DNA of 64,000 nucleotides from JASGIT01 sp047601665 (GTDB taxonomy: Bacteria; Pseudomonadota; Gammaproteobacteria; Burkholderiales; Burkholderiaceae_C): assembly GCA_047601665.1 (NCBI GenBank), contig JASGIT010000001.1, forward strand, positions 3,658,001 to 3,722,000, given 5' to 3'. Positions 29,858 to 39,321 of this stretch are shown piece by piece. Made by a program: the position numbers and the translations under genes. The first letter of the stretch is position 1; each line of letters starts with the position of its first letter. The notes under the pieces were generated by a model. The model ran no database searches. It saw nothing but the letters and a program-made list of their open reading frames with translations, and was not told the origin of the DNA.

Positions 29858-30229
29858 ATGAACTCCACCATCATCCCCGTGCTGCGCAGCTTCGACCAGG
29901 CCAAGGCCGAGCAGTTCTACTTCGGCTTCCTAGGCTTCGCGCAGGACTGGCAGCACCGCTTCGAGCCCGCGCTGCCGCTGTACCAGCAGATCAGCCGCGA
30001 GTGGCAGGGGCAGCGCTACGTGCTGCACCTGTCCGAACACCACGGCGATGCCTGTCCCGGCGCGCTGGTGCGGCTGGCCTGGCCGCAGCTGGAGCGTTTT
30101 CACCAGCAGCTGCTGGACCAGCGCTACGGCTTCGGCCGGCCTGGGCTGGAGACCATGCCCTGGGGCGCGCGCGAGGTGCGCGTGTACGACCCGTTCGGCA
30201 ACCGGCTGGTGTTCTTCGAGGACGTCTGA
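29858..30229 (+). CDS. glyoxalase/bleomycin-resistance superfamily protein
   Basis: A 123-residue vicinal-oxygen-chelate fold protein (IPVLRSFDQAKAEQFYFGFLGF, then EVRVYDPFGNRLVFFE), of the type annotated as bleomycin binding or glyoxalase. I chose the ATG at 29858 because family members start just before the first beta strand; an in-frame ATG at 29834 is possible. The metal ligands are not all obvious. It converges on the next gene with an 8-bp gap. Confidence 0.82.
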   Translation: MNSTIIPVLRSFDQAKAEQFYFGFLGFAQDWQHRFEPALPLYQQISREWQGQRYVLHLSEHHGDACPGALVRLAWPQLERFHQQLLDQRYGFGRPGLETMPWGAREVRVYDPFGNRLVFFEDV

Positions 30230-30237
30230 GTCCCCGC

Positions 30238-31563
30238 TCAGCGCGGATGCTTCATCAGGTACTTGGCGATCGCGTCATACGCGGGCAGCGAGGTCGGGTC
30301 GATGCCCGCGTTGCCCGCGATGGGGTTGGACGCATAGCGCGCGATCACCATCTCGGCCTTCGGGTCCACGTAGATCACCTGGCCGTGGATGCCCATGGCC
30401 GCGAACGCGCCGTCGTCGTTGTGCGACACCCACCACATGCTGCGGTAGCTCCAGCCTGGCTTGGTGGCGTAGTGGGCCTTGGCGAAGGCCGCCTTGTCGC
30501 CGCCGCGGCGGATGTCCTCGATGGCGGCGCGGGGCACGATCTGCTGGCCGTTCCATTCGCCGCCGTTGCGCACCAGTTCGCCGAAGCGGGCCAGGTCGCG
30601 CAGGCCGGTGTTCAGGCCGCCGCCCGCGAACTCGGTGCCTTCGGCGTCCACGTACATGTAGGCGTCCTGCTCCATGCCCAGCTTGCTCCAGATGCGGGTG
30701 GAGAGCGCGTCGGCCACCGACTGGCCCGTCACGCGGCGGATGACCCAGCCCAGCACGTCGGTGTTCACCGTCTTGTAGGCGAAGTCGCCGCCGTGCTCGC
30801 CCTGCTTCTTCACGGTCTTGAGGAAGTCGTAGAAGCTCTGGGGCCCCTGGTAGCCCGGCGGGCGCGGCAGCAGGTCGCCGCTGCGCACGTGGGCCCAGAT
30901 TTCGGCGTTGGGGTTGGTGTAGTCCTCGCTGTACTGGATGCCGGTGCGCATGTCCATCACGTCGCGCACGGTGGCGTCGGCGAAGCCGCTGTCCTTCAGT
31001 TCGGGCACATAGTGCGCCACGGTGGCCTTGTCGTCGAGCTTACCCTCGGCGATCAGCGACGCGGCGATCAGCCCGAAGAAGGACTTGGTGACCGACTGCG
31101 CGATGTGCTGGCCCTGGGGCGTGAAGACGCCGCTGTAGCGCTCGTACACCACGCGGCCCTTGTGCAGCACCACGACGCCGTCGGTGTAGTTGGCGTCATA
31201 GGCCTGGCCCCAGGTCATGGGCTTGTCCGAACCGATGGGGGTGAAGGTGACGGCGTCCAGGTCGTCGCGCTCGGCGCGCGGCAGCGGCGTGGGCGGCAGC
31301 ACGCCGCGCGAGATGTTGGCCGAGGGGCCGAAGCGCCGCATGTTGGAGAAGGTCCAGCGGAACTGCGGAAAGCGGTAGCTGGTGCCGTCGTCCTTGCGGA
31401 TCTGCTTGTCGCGCGGCGGGGGCGAGCCGACCATCCAGCCGAGCTTGGCTGGGTCGCTGTCTTGTGCGCTCAGGACGGGGGCGGGCTGCTGGGCCATGGC
31501 GGTGAGGGTGAACAAAAGCGCCGCGCCAGCGGCTGCGGAACGGGTAAAGCGAGGGAATCGCAC
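30238..31563 (-). CDS. exported serine hydrolase, beta-lactamase (class C) fold
   Basis: A 441-residue beta-lactamase-family protein with an N-terminal signal peptide (RSAAAGAALLFTLTAMAQ). The nucleophile motif SxxK is SVTKS near residue 157; a Tyr-containing YSED and a later HGQV segment fit the class C/esterase family. The start is the GTG at 31563: AGGAGACACACA precedes it exactly and the signal peptide follows; upstream in-frame ATGs give non-signal sequence. Could be an esterase such as 6-aminohexanoate-dimer hydrolase relatives; substrate unknown. Confidence 0.85.
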   Translation of the reverse strand: MRFPRFTRSAAAGAALLFTLTAMAQQPAPVLSAQDSDPAKLGWMVGSPPPRDKQIRKDDGTSYRFPQFRWTFSNMRRFGPSANISRGVLPPTPLPRAERDDLDAVTFTPIGSDKPMTWGQAYDANYTDGVVVLHKGRVVYERYSGVFTPQGQHIAQSVTKSFFGLIAASLIAEGKLDDKATVAHYVPELKDSGFADATVRDVMDMRTGIQYSEDYTNPNAEIWAHVRSGDLLPRPPGYQGPQSFYDFLKTVKKQGEHGGDFAYKTVNTDVLGWVIRRVTGQSVADALSTRIWSKLGMEQDAYMYVDAEGTEFAGGGLNTGLRDLARFGELVRNGGEWNGQQIVPRAAIEDIRRGGDKAAFAKAHYATKPGWSYRSMWWVSHNDDGAFAAMGIHGQVIYVDPKAEMVIARYASNPIAGNAGIDPTSLPAYDAIAKYLMKHPR

Positions 31564-31648
31564 TGTGTGTCTCCTGTTTTGTTTTGTAATGGAAGGAAGC
31601 ACTGAACAAGGCGCGCCGTCGCGGGACTTGCTCAGCACTGCCTGAGGT

Positions 31649-32287
<639 letters not shown>

Positions 32288-32289
32288 GG

Positions 32290-32997
32290 TCAGGCTCCTT
32301 TTTTCTCGGTGATCGTGCGCTTCTCGATGCGCTTTTCAGGGTTGGCGTTGTGCACGATGCGGTGCACGTAGATGCCGGGCAGGTGGATGTCGTCGGGCGC
32401 GAGTTCGCCCACTTCCACGACCTTTTCCACCTCCACGATGCAGATCTTTCCCGCGGTGGCCGCGGCGGGGTTGAAGTTGCGCGCCGTGAGGTTGAAGCGC
32501 AGGTTGCCGCTCTTGTCGGCCACGTCGGCCTTGACCAGGGCCACGTCGGGCACCAGGGCGCGTTCCATCACGTAGGTTTCGCCGTCGAACTCGCGCAGTT
32601 CCTTGCCCTCGGCCACGATGGTGCCCACGCCGGTCTTGGTGAAGAAGGCCGGAATGCCCGCGCCGCCCGCGCGCAGCTTCTCGGCCAGGGTGCCCTGGGG
32701 CGTGAATTCGAGCTCCAGTTCACCCGCGAGGTACTGGCGCTCGAACTCCTTGTTCTCGCCCACGTAGCTGGCGATCATCTTCTTGATCTGGCGCGTCTCC
32801 AGCAGCTTGCCCAAGCCGAAGCCGTCGATGCCGCAGTTGTTGGAAACGCAGGTCAGGTCCTTCACGCCGCTGTCGCGCAGCGCGTCGATCAGCGCCTCGG
32901 GAATGCCGCAGATGCCGAAGCCGCCGATGGCCAACAGCTGGCCGTCCGCGACCACGCCCTGGAGCGCCTCGGCTGCGGATGGGTAGAGTTTTTTCAC
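32290..32997 (-). CDS. scoA: 3-oxoacid CoA-transferase subunit A
   Basis: A 235-residue alpha subunit (GGFGICGIPEALIDAL, TCVSNNCGIDGFGLG, FFTKTGVGTIVAEGKE). First gene of scoAB, divergent from a PAS-LuxR regulator with a palindromic operator between them. Confidence 0.94.
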   Translation of the reverse strand: MKKLYPSAAEALQGVVADGQLLAIGGFGICGIPEALIDALRDSGVKDLTCVSNNCGIDGFGLGKLLETRQIKKMIASYVGENKEFERQYLAGELELEFTPQGTLAEKLRAGGAGIPAFFTKTGVGTIVAEGKELREFDGETYVMERALVPDVALVKADVADKSGNLRFNLTARNFNPAAATAGKICIVEVEKVVEVGELAPDDIHLPGIYVHRIVHNANPEKRIEKRTITEKKGA

Positions 32998-33043
32998 GGG
33001 TTATCTCCTGGGTGGATGGAAGGGGGATGGGGATGCGGTACGA

Positions 33044-33067
33044 TACTACGTATCTTCATACGTAGTA
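33044..33067. promoter_or_regulatory. Palindromic operator between scoAB and PAS-LuxR regulator
   Basis: TACTACGTA and TACGTAGTA form a perfect 9-bp inverted repeat with a 6-bp spacer (TCTTCA). It lies only 8 bp before the regulator ATG and 47 bp upstream of scoA, a good site for binding by the LuxR-type protein and for control of both promoters. Confidence 0.75.
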
Positions 33068-33074
33068 CCTCGTA

Positions 33075-33617
33075 ATGGATATCGACTACCAGCTGGCCTT
33101 CGACCTTGCTCCCTTGGGCCTGGTGATTTCGCGCAACCGCGCCATGGTGGCCTGCAACCGCCAAGTGTGCGAGATGTTCGGCGCGTCGCGCGAAGTGCTG
33201 ATCGGCCAGTCGTTCCAGATTCTGTACCCGACGGCCGACGAATACGAGCGCCAAGGCGCGCGCATGGCCCCCATTCTCAACGCCAAGGGCTACTACAGCG
33301 ACGAGCGCATCATGAAGCGGGCGAATGGCGAGGTGTTCTGGTGCCACATTTCGGGCCGCGCGCTGAACCGCGAAGACCCGCACGCGGCGGGCATCTGGAG
33401 CTTCGAGGACCTGAGCGCGCAGCGCCCCGTGAAGGCCGAACTGACGGGCCGCGAGCGCGAGGTGGCGGCGCGGCTGCTGGAGGGCATGACCTCGAAGGAG
33501 ATAGGCAAGGCGCTGGCCATCAGCCACCGCACGGTGGAGATCTACCGCGCGCGGCTCATGCGCAAGTACAACGCCAGCACCGCCGCCGACCTGGTGCACA
33601 AGCTGGTCACAGGATGA
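33075..33617 (+). CDS. PAS domain-containing LuxR-family regulator
   Basis: 180 residues: an N-terminal PAS domain (APLGLVISRNRAMVACNRQVCEMFG, FQILYPTADEYE, MKRANGEVFWCHISGR) and a C-terminal LuxR helix-turn-helix (LTGREREVAARLLEGMTSKEIGKALAISHRTVEIYRARL). There is no receiver domain, so a small ligand or redox cue is probably sensed by the PAS fold. Divergent from scoAB, which it most likely controls. Confidence 0.9.
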   Translation: MDIDYQLAFDLAPLGLVISRNRAMVACNRQVCEMFGASREVLIGQSFQILYPTADEYERQGARMAPILNAKGYYSDERIMKRANGEVFWCHISGRALNREDPHAAGIWSFEDLSAQRPVKAELTGREREVAARLLEGMTSKEIGKALAISHRTVEIYRARLMRKYNASTAADLVHKLVTG

Positions 33618-33629
33618 CCAGCACGGCGG

Positions 33630-34910
33630 TCAGTGCATTTTGAGCCGCCCGGACGCGCGCTTTTGCAGCAGGCGCGCCATCTCCAGCACGATGGTCTTGC
33701 CCAGGCCCAGGATGGCGCGGTGGTGCATCAGGTGCAGCGAGATGTACATCCACTTCGCGATCAACCCCTCGACGAAGAAGTCGCGTCCGCTCAGCCCCCC
33801 CATGAGGTTGCCCACGCCCTTGTTGTCGCCCAGCGAGACCAGCGAGCCGAAATCGCGGTAGACGTAGGGCTGCTCCACGCGGCGCTCCTGCAGCGCGGCG
33901 GACAGCACGCCGGTCAGGTACTCGGCCTGCTGGTGCGCGGCCTGGGCGCGCGCGGGCACGGTCTTGCCGTCCGTCCAGGGGCAGGCCGCGCAGTCGCCCA
34001 GCGCGTAGATGCCGGGCTGCGTGGTTTCGAGCCGATCATTCACGATGAACTGGTTGATGCGGTTCACCTCCAGTCCCAGGCCCGCGTTCTCATTGGCCGC
34101 CTTGATGCCCGCGGCCCAGACGATCAGGTCGGCGGGGATCTCGCCCTCGGGCGTGACCAGCGCGCCGCGCTTCACCTCGGTCACGCGCGTGTTGACGCAC
34201 ACGCGCACCTGCTTGCGTTCCAGCGCCACGTGGGCCTGGGCCGAGATTTTTTCGGGCAGGCCGCCGAGGATGCGCGGCGCGCCTTCCACCAGCGTGATGT
34301 CGAGCCGGAAGCGCTGCTCGCTGCCCAGGCTGTCCAGCAGTTCGGTGTGCGCCTCGATCAGTTCCGCCGACAGCTCCACCCCCGTGGCCCCCGCGCCCAC
34401 GATGGCCACGCCCAGCGTCTTGGCGGCGGAGAACGACGCCCGCGTGCAGGCATTCAGCCAGTCGGTGTGAAAGCGCTGCGCGTCGGCCACGTTCTCCAGC
34501 AGGTAGGCGTGCTCCATGCCCGGCGTGCCGAAGTCGTTGGAGCCGCTGCCTACGGCCAGCACCAGGTGGGTATAGCTCACGGCGCGCGCGGGCACCACGA
34601 CCTCGCCCGCCTGGTCGCGCACCTCGCGCAGCGCGATGCTGCGCCGCTCGCCGTCCAGCGTGGCCAGTTCGCCCATGGCAAAGCTGAAATGGTTGCGCCG
34701 CGCCAGCACGCGGTAGGCCAGCCCCTCCTGGTGCACGTCCAGCGTGCCGGCGGCCACTTCATGCAGTGTGGGCTTCCAGATGTGGAACGACGCCTTGTCC
34801 ACCAGCAGCACCTTGTCGCGGCCCTGCTTGCTGCCCAGTTGCCGCCCCAGCCGGGCGGCGAGTTCCAGGCCCCCGGCCCCGCCGCCGACGATCACGATGT
34901 CGTAATGCAT
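33630..34910 (-). CDS. ndh: NAD(P)/FAD-dependent oxidoreductase, type II NADH dehydrogenase
   Basis: A 426-residue NDH-2-like flavoprotein that passes electrons from NADH to quinone without pumping protons. Seen: FAD motif IVGGGAGGLELAARLG, AVGSGSNDFGTPG, the second nucleotide motif IVGAGATGVELSAEL, and GIYALGDCAAC, with a C-terminal hydrophobic/amphipathic region for membrane contact (GLIAKWMYISLHLMHHRA). Start at 34910 (MHYDIVIVGG) preceded by GGAGCAGGGAC. Confidence 0.9.
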   Translation of the reverse strand: MHYDIVIVGGGAGGLELAARLGRQLGSKQGRDKVLLVDKASFHIWKPTLHEVAAGTLDVHQEGLAYRVLARRNHFSFAMGELATLDGERRSIALREVRDQAGEVVVPARAVSYTHLVLAVGSGSNDFGTPGMEHAYLLENVADAQRFHTDWLNACTRASFSAAKTLGVAIVGAGATGVELSAELIEAHTELLDSLGSEQRFRLDITLVEGAPRILGGLPEKISAQAHVALERKQVRVCVNTRVTEVKRGALVTPEGEIPADLIVWAAGIKAANENAGLGLEVNRINQFIVNDRLETTQPGIYALGDCAACPWTDGKTVPARAQAAHQQAEYLTGVLSAALQERRVEQPYVYRDFGSLVSLGDNKGVGNLMGGLSGRDFFVEGLIAKWMYISLHLMHHRAILGLGKTIVLEMARLLQKRASGRLKMH

Positions 34911-35017
34911 GTCCCTGCTCCTTGGAGTTGTGCTGTGTGGGCGACAGTGTACGCAGTGGCCCACGCGGCAGCCATGCCGGAGGCGGTATATCTCCTATCA
35001 AGTGGGTGCTACGAAAT

Positions 35018-35056
35018 TAATAGCTTCCAGCGCTTGATGGATAAGGGCTGGGCGGC
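35018..35056 (-). repeat. Dispersed hairpin repeat, copy 5
   Basis: Degenerate reverse copy (AATAGCTTCCAGCGCTTGATGGATAAG..GGGCTGG) in the 220-bp gap between ndh and the lipoprotein gene; nothing else is recognised there. Confidence 0.6.
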
Positions 35057-35130
35057 GATTCCATGGGAATCCGCTCCGGCGGCGCAGTACCGCCAGCGAG
35101 AGAAGAGCGCCTCGGAGCGTGTTTACGCTC

Positions 35131-35481
35131 TCAGGAGTCGCTGCTGCCCTCATCCTCCACCTTGCGGCGGGGCGCGGGCGGCTTGCCCGCGAGCACGGAG
35201 GGCACGCCTTCGACCTTGTTGTCGCGCATGTAGGCGTCCATGTCCTTCCAGCCCGCGAACACGGAGGCCTTGGGGGCCTTGGGGTTGAGGGTGTAGCAGT
35301 CCTCCAGCCCGCGGATCGCGTAGCGGCAGGCGCCGCCAATGGCCTTGGCTTCGGCATCGCGCGCCAGGGCGCGCGGGTCCGGCCCCAGGCCGGGAATGCT
35401 GGAAAGATCGCAGCCCGCCAGCAGCGGGAGAACGGCGGCGGCCAGCAGCAGCGGGCGGAGGAGGGGGGCGTTGGGCGTCAT
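35131..35481 (-). CDS. small putative lipoprotein
   Basis: A 116-residue exported protein with a lipoprotein signal (LLLAAAVLPLLAGC, Cys the acylation site). The mature part has two further Cys (GGACRYAIRGLEDCYTL) that could form a disulfide, then AGWKDMDAYMRDNKVEGVPS. The C-terminus is charged. No function recognised. Followed upstream by a DUF4019-like exported protein on the same strand. Confidence 0.7.
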   Translation of the reverse strand: MTPNAPLLRPLLLAAAVLPLLAGCDLSSIPGLGPDPRALARDAEAKAIGGACRYAIRGLEDCYTLNPKAPKASVFAGWKDMDAYMRDNKVEGVPSVLAGKPPAPRRKVEDEGSSDS

Positions 35482-35521
35482 GTTGTCTGCAATATCGGCA
35501 GATGGCGCGCAGGGTTGAGGG

Positions 35522-35944
35522 TTATTGGATGAAGTATCCCGCCACCAGCCATGTCCCGTCCTTGTCGCGCGCGGGCGTGATGGTCTCCACCGCCTTGGCC
35601 TTGTACTCGAACACGGTGTCGTAGAGGATGACCACGTACTCCCCGTCGGGCGCGCCGGGCATCTCGCGCATGAAGGTGGCGCTGCGCAGGATGCGCTGCC
35701 TGACAGCACCCAGCGGCTTGCGCACGGCCTGCATGGCCGATTCCCATTGCGCCTGCGGCACGATGGCGCGCAGCAGCGGGGCGCTGCCCGTCCAGGCGGC
35801 GGGGTAGCTGCCTGCGTCCGTCAGGCGCAGCCATTGTTCCGCCGCCTGTTCGGCCTGGCGGGTTTCACGCTGTTCTTGCTGGGCCAGGGCCGGGGCCGTG
35901 GCGGCTGCCAGTGCGGTGGTGAGAAGGAAGCTGCGGCGGCGCAT
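35522..35944 (-). CDS. DUF4019 domain-containing exported protein
   Basis: A 140-residue protein with an N-terminal twin-arginine-like signal (MRRRSFLLTTALAAATAPALA). The mature domain (EQAAEQWLRLTDAGSYPAAWTGSAP, then VILYDTVFEYKAKAVETI) fits DUF4019. Start at 35944 selected because the signal begins there. Function unknown. Confidence 0.78.
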   Translation of the reverse strand: MRRRSFLLTTALAAATAPALAQQEQRETRQAEQAAEQWLRLTDAGSYPAAWTGSAPLLRAIVPQAQWESAMQAVRKPLGAVRQRILRSATFMREMPGAPDGEYVVILYDTVFEYKAKAVETITPARDKDGTWLVAGYFIQ

Positions 35945-36014
35945 GGTGGGTATGTGCGTGTAACCAAGGGTAAAGCAAAGCATACACGCAAACGCCGGTT
36001 GCTGCTCTGGGTAC

Positions 36015-37349
36015 TTAACGGGCCAGCAATGCGTCCACCGCCTGGATGTCGTCTTGCGACAGCGTGCCTGCCGCCTGCCGCAGCCGCAGCGTGCCCAGCA
36101 GCACGTTGTAGCGCGCCTGGGCCAGGTCGCGCTTGGTCTGGTAGAGCTGGCTCTGGGCGTTGAGCACGTCGATGTTGATGCGCACGCCCACCTGGTAGCC
36201 CATCTGGTTGGCCTCCAGCGCGCTCTGGCTCGACGCCTCGGCGGCCTCGAGCGCCTTGACCTGGTTCTGCCCGGACTGCACGCCGAAAAACGCGGCGCGC
36301 GTGTTCTGCGCGGTGGTGCGGCGGGCGGATTCGAGATCGGCGCGGGCCTTGTCTTCGAGCGCCAGCGTTTCCTTCACGCGGTTCTGCACCGCGAAGCCCG
36401 CGAACAGCGGCACGTTCAGCGCCACGCCCACGCTGGTGACGGTGGTGCGCTGGTTCATGCGCGGCGCCAGCGGCGTGCCGTTGGGGTTGTGGTTCACGGC
36501 GTAGCCCGCCTGCAAGTCCACCGTGGGCAGGTGGCCGGCTTCGGCCTTCCTGGTTTCGAGCTGGGCGATGTCGAGCGCCACGGCGGCCTGGCGCACCAGC
36601 GGCTGCTGGTCTTGCGACAGGTTGACCCAGGCTCCCACGTCATTGGGCGCCAGGCCGGGCAACTGCACGGGCTGGGCCAGCGGCAGCGGCTGCGCGCCGG
36701 TGCGGCCCACGATCTGGTCGAGCGCCAGGCGTTTGACGTGCAGGTCGTTCTGCGCCGCGATCTCCTGCGCGCTGACGAGGTCGTGCCGCGCCTGGGCTTC
36801 GCGCGTGTCGGTGATGGTGGTGTTGCCCACGTCGAAATTGCGCTGCGCGGCCTTGAACTGCTCGCCCACGGCGGCTTTTTGCGCCTGCACGAAGGCGAGC
36901 GTGTCCTGCGCGGCCAGCACGTCGAAATAGGCCTGGCTCACGCGCACCAGCAGGTCCTGCCGGGCCGCGTCGAGCTGGGCCTGGGCCGCGTCCACGCCGC
37001 GCTGGCCCTGTTCGGAGGCGATGCGGTTGGCGGGCCGGTACAGGGGCTGCGAGGCGACCAGCGACACGTTCTGGTTGGGCGTGGTGAGGTTGAGCGCCGG
37101 GCGCGTCACCTCGTTGTGCGCCGACGAGACCCCGGCGGACAGCCCGGCGCTGGGCAGCAGCCCGGCGCGCGCCACGCCTGCGCGGCTGGTGGCAGCCTGA
37201 AGCTGGGCCTGGGCGGACTGCCAGGCGGCGTCGTAGCCGCGCGCTTCATCCACCAGGGCGGACAGGCTTTGCGCCTGCGCGCTGGCGGCCAGCAGCAGGG
37301 CTAGGGGGAGGATAGGGAGGAGGGGAGGAAAAAACCTGGGCAGGACCAT
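36015..37349 (-). CDS. tolC: TolC family outer membrane efflux protein
   Basis: A 444-residue TolC-type channel: signal peptide (ILPLALLLAASAQA), then two homologous halves of long alpha-helical hairpins (SLSALVDEARGYDAAWQSA, and YQVGVRINIDVLNAQSQLYQTKRDLAQARYNVLL). The trimer spans the outer membrane and periplasm for type I secretion or drug efflux. Third gene after pcm and a rhodanese, an arrangement I recognise from other Burkholderiales. Confidence 0.93.
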   Translation of the reverse strand: MVLPRFFPPLLPILPLALLLAASAQAQSLSALVDEARGYDAAWQSAQAQLQAATSRAGVARAGLLPSAGLSAGVSSAHNEVTRPALNLTTPNQNVSLVASQPLYRPANRIASEQGQRGVDAAQAQLDAARQDLLVRVSQAYFDVLAAQDTLAFVQAQKAAVGEQFKAAQRNFDVGNTTITDTREAQARHDLVSAQEIAAQNDLHVKRLALDQIVGRTGAQPLPLAQPVQLPGLAPNDVGAWVNLSQDQQPLVRQAAVALDIAQLETRKAEAGHLPTVDLQAGYAVNHNPNGTPLAPRMNQRTTVTSVGVALNVPLFAGFAVQNRVKETLALEDKARADLESARRTTAQNTRAAFFGVQSGQNQVKALEAAEASSQSALEANQMGYQVGVRINIDVLNAQSQLYQTKRDLAQARYNVLLGTLRLRQAAGTLSQDDIQAVDALLAR

Positions 37350-37390
37350 ACCAACCTTTCAGGAAAACCAGGGTGAACATGGAGGGGAAC

Positions 37391-37732
37391 TCAGTACCGG
37401 GGTACGGCGCCGTCACGCTCTTGCGACCACGCATCGATCCCGCCCGTCACGTTGGCCAGCCGCGTGAAGCCGTGCTGCGCCAGGAAGTGCGCCACGCGCA
37501 GGCTGCGCATACCGTGGTGGCACAGGCAGGCGATGGGGCGGTCGGGGTCGAGTTCGGCCAGGCGCTCGGGCAGCGTCTGCATGGGGATGGCGAGCAGTTC
37601 GAAGCCATCGGCCCGCACGCTGGCGGTTCGCAGTTCCCAGGGTTCGCGCACGTCCAGCACCAGGGGTTCTCCGTGGGCGCGGGCCGCATCCAGCCAGGGG
37701 GCCAGTTCTGCGGGGCGGACGTGGTCGATCAT
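37391..37732 (-). CDS. rhodanese-like domain protein
   Basis: A 113-residue single-domain rhodanese (LVLDVREPWEL; active-site loop CLCHHGMRS with catalytic Cys; NVTGGIDAW). It may transfer sulfane sulfur. It sits between pcm and tolC with short gaps (36 and 41 bp). Confidence 0.92.
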   Translation of the reverse strand: MIDHVRPAELAPWLDAARAHGEPLVLDVREPWELRTASVRADGFELLAIPMQTLPERLAELDPDRPIACLCHHGMRSLRVAHFLAQHGFTRLANVTGGIDAWSQERDGAVPRY

Positions 37733-37768
37733 GTTCGGTTTTCCTGAAAGGGGCGCGCTTCAGACGAT

Positions 37769-38476
37769 TCAGAAGACGAAGCGCGAGGGCTCGGGGAAGT
37801 TCAGCAGGCGCGGAACCACGACGTCCCAGGGCTGGGTGGACTCGAAGCGGTCGCCCTCGCGGCGCACGAAGGTGGCGCGCATCATCGGGTCGGAGCCCAC
37901 CACGACGGCCAGGCGGCCACCCTGGTTCAGCAGGGCGAGCAGGGTCTGCGGAAGGTCGGCCACCGAGCCGCTGAGCAAGATGACGTCGAACGTGCCGTCG
38001 GCGCCCTTGGAGCCGTCGGCATGGCGCACCTCGACGTTCTGCACGCCCGCACGCTGCAGGTTGCCGCGCGCCAGGTCGGCCATGGCGGGGTCGATGTCGA
38101 GCGTGACCACCTCCTTCGCCCGGTGGGCGAGCAGGGCGGCCATGTAGCCCGAGCCCGCGCCCACTTCCAGCACGCGGTCGGTGGGCTGCAGCTGCAGGTC
38201 CTGCAGCAGGCGCGCCTCCACGCGCGGGGCCAACATGCACTGGCCCTGGCGCATGGCGCCCTCGGCGTCGTCTTCCCGCAGCGGAATCTCCGTGTCCATG
38301 AAGGCCATGCCGCGGTAGGCGGCGGGCACGAAGTCTTCGCGGCGCACCACGGCCAGGGCGTCCAGCACGTCGGGGTCCAGCACGTCCCAGGGGCGGATCT
38401 GCTGTTCGATCATGTTGAAGCGGGCCTGCGCGACGGGATCGCTGGTGTTGGCGGACGTGTTCAAGGGCATGTTCAT
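37769..38476 (-). CDS. pcm: protein-L-isoaspartate O-methyltransferase
   Basis: A 235-residue SAM-dependent methyltransferase of the PIMT family (MIEQQIRPWDVLD, RVLEVGAGSGYMAALLA, VVTLDIDP). The usual PIMT active-site segment after the N-terminus reads MAFMDTEIPLREDDAEGA rather than the classical AYxDxPLPIGxGQTIS, as in the betaproteobacterial variants upstream of tolC, so true isoaspartate repair is not certain. Confidence 0.85.
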   Translation of the reverse strand: MNMPLNTSANTSDPVAQARFNMIEQQIRPWDVLDPDVLDALAVVRREDFVPAAYRGMAFMDTEIPLREDDAEGAMRQGQCMLAPRVEARLLQDLQLQPTDRVLEVGAGSGYMAALLAHRAKEVVTLDIDPAMADLARGNLQRAGVQNVEVRHADGSKGADGTFDVILLSGSVADLPQTLLALLNQGGRLAVVVGSDPMMRATFVRREGDRFESTQPWDVVVPRLLNFPEPSRFVF

Positions 38477-38501
38477 GGTGGGGTGCTCCGGCGGAGGGCT
38501 G

Positions 38502-39215
38502 TCAAGACAAACCCTGGATTTTATGGGGCGTTGCGGGTGCTGCGGAGTCGCCCAGGGGCGCGGTTTGCGACGGGCGCGCCAGCAGCCCCACCAGCAGGTT
38601 GTCCACCTGCATTTCTATGTACTGCTCGGGCGTCACGCTGCCGTCGTCCGCCACGCACATGCCCACCATCTGCCGCCACATCGACAGGAACATCAGCGGT
38701 GCCAGCACGAGGAAAACGGACCGCTGCGCGTCCAGCGCGCGGAACTCGCCGCTGTCCACCCCGCGCTGCAGGATGCGCCGGATCAGGTCGCGCCCCACGT
38801 CGGCCACCTCCTGGCGGTAGAAGTCGGCGATCTCGGGGAAATTGCCCGCCTCGCCCAGCACCATCTTGGTGATGCCCGCCGCCTGGGTCGAGCCCACGCG
38901 CTCCCACCAGGTGTGAAAGCAGTAGCGCAGCAGCTCGCTGGTGCTGCCCTCGAAGGTCTGCAGCTCCACCTGCCACTCGTCGAACCGGCCCGCGATGGCA
39001 TGGCGCACCACGGCCTTGAACAGGTCGAGCTTGCTGGGGAAGTAGAGGAACAGCGTGCCCTTGGACACCCCCGCGCGCGCCGCCACCTCTTCCACCTTGG
39101 TGGCGGCAAACCCTTTTTCCACGAACAGGGCCAGCGCCGCGTCCAGCAACTCGCCGGGGCGGGCTTCCTTGCGGCGGGTGCGTTTGCTGGACGGGGCGGG
39201 GGATTCGGAGGGCAT
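38502..39215 (-). CDS. TetR family transcriptional regulator
   Basis: A 237-residue AcrR-like regulator: helix-turn-helix ARPGELLDAALALFVEKGF, VEEVAARAGVSKGTLFLYFPSK. Start at 39215 (MPSESPAP); the region just upstream is the putative operator. It is followed 25 bp downstream by pcm and may control the tolC operon as well as the divergent SDR gene. Confidence 0.9.
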   Translation of the reverse strand: MPSESPAPSSKRTRRKEARPGELLDAALALFVEKGFAATKVEEVAARAGVSKGTLFLYFPSKLDLFKAVVRHAIAGRFDEWQVELQTFEGSTSELLRYCFHTWWERVGSTQAAGITKMVLGEAGNFPEIADFYRQEVADVGRDLIRRILQRGVDSGEFRALDAQRSVFLVLAPLMFLSMWRQMVGMCVADDGSVTPEQYIEMQVDNLLVGLLARPSQTAPLGDSAAPATPHKIQGLS

Positions 39216-39219
39216 ATGG

Positions 39220-39241
39220 TTAATGACTGACTGGTTAGTAA
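39220..39241. promoter_or_regulatory. Putative TetR operator
   Basis: Imperfect palindrome TTAnTnAC-N6-GTnAnTAA containing GACTGACTGGTTAGTAA, immediately upstream of the tetR start and within the divergent promoter of the SDR gene. Sequences with ACTGACTGGT are common operators of this family. Confidence 0.6.
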
Positions 39242-39321
39242 TTTTAAGCAAGGCGGGGCGCGAGCGTCAACTCCACCCGCGCACAATGGCGGGCGAGCAC
39301 ACCAACAGGAAGGAATCCGAC

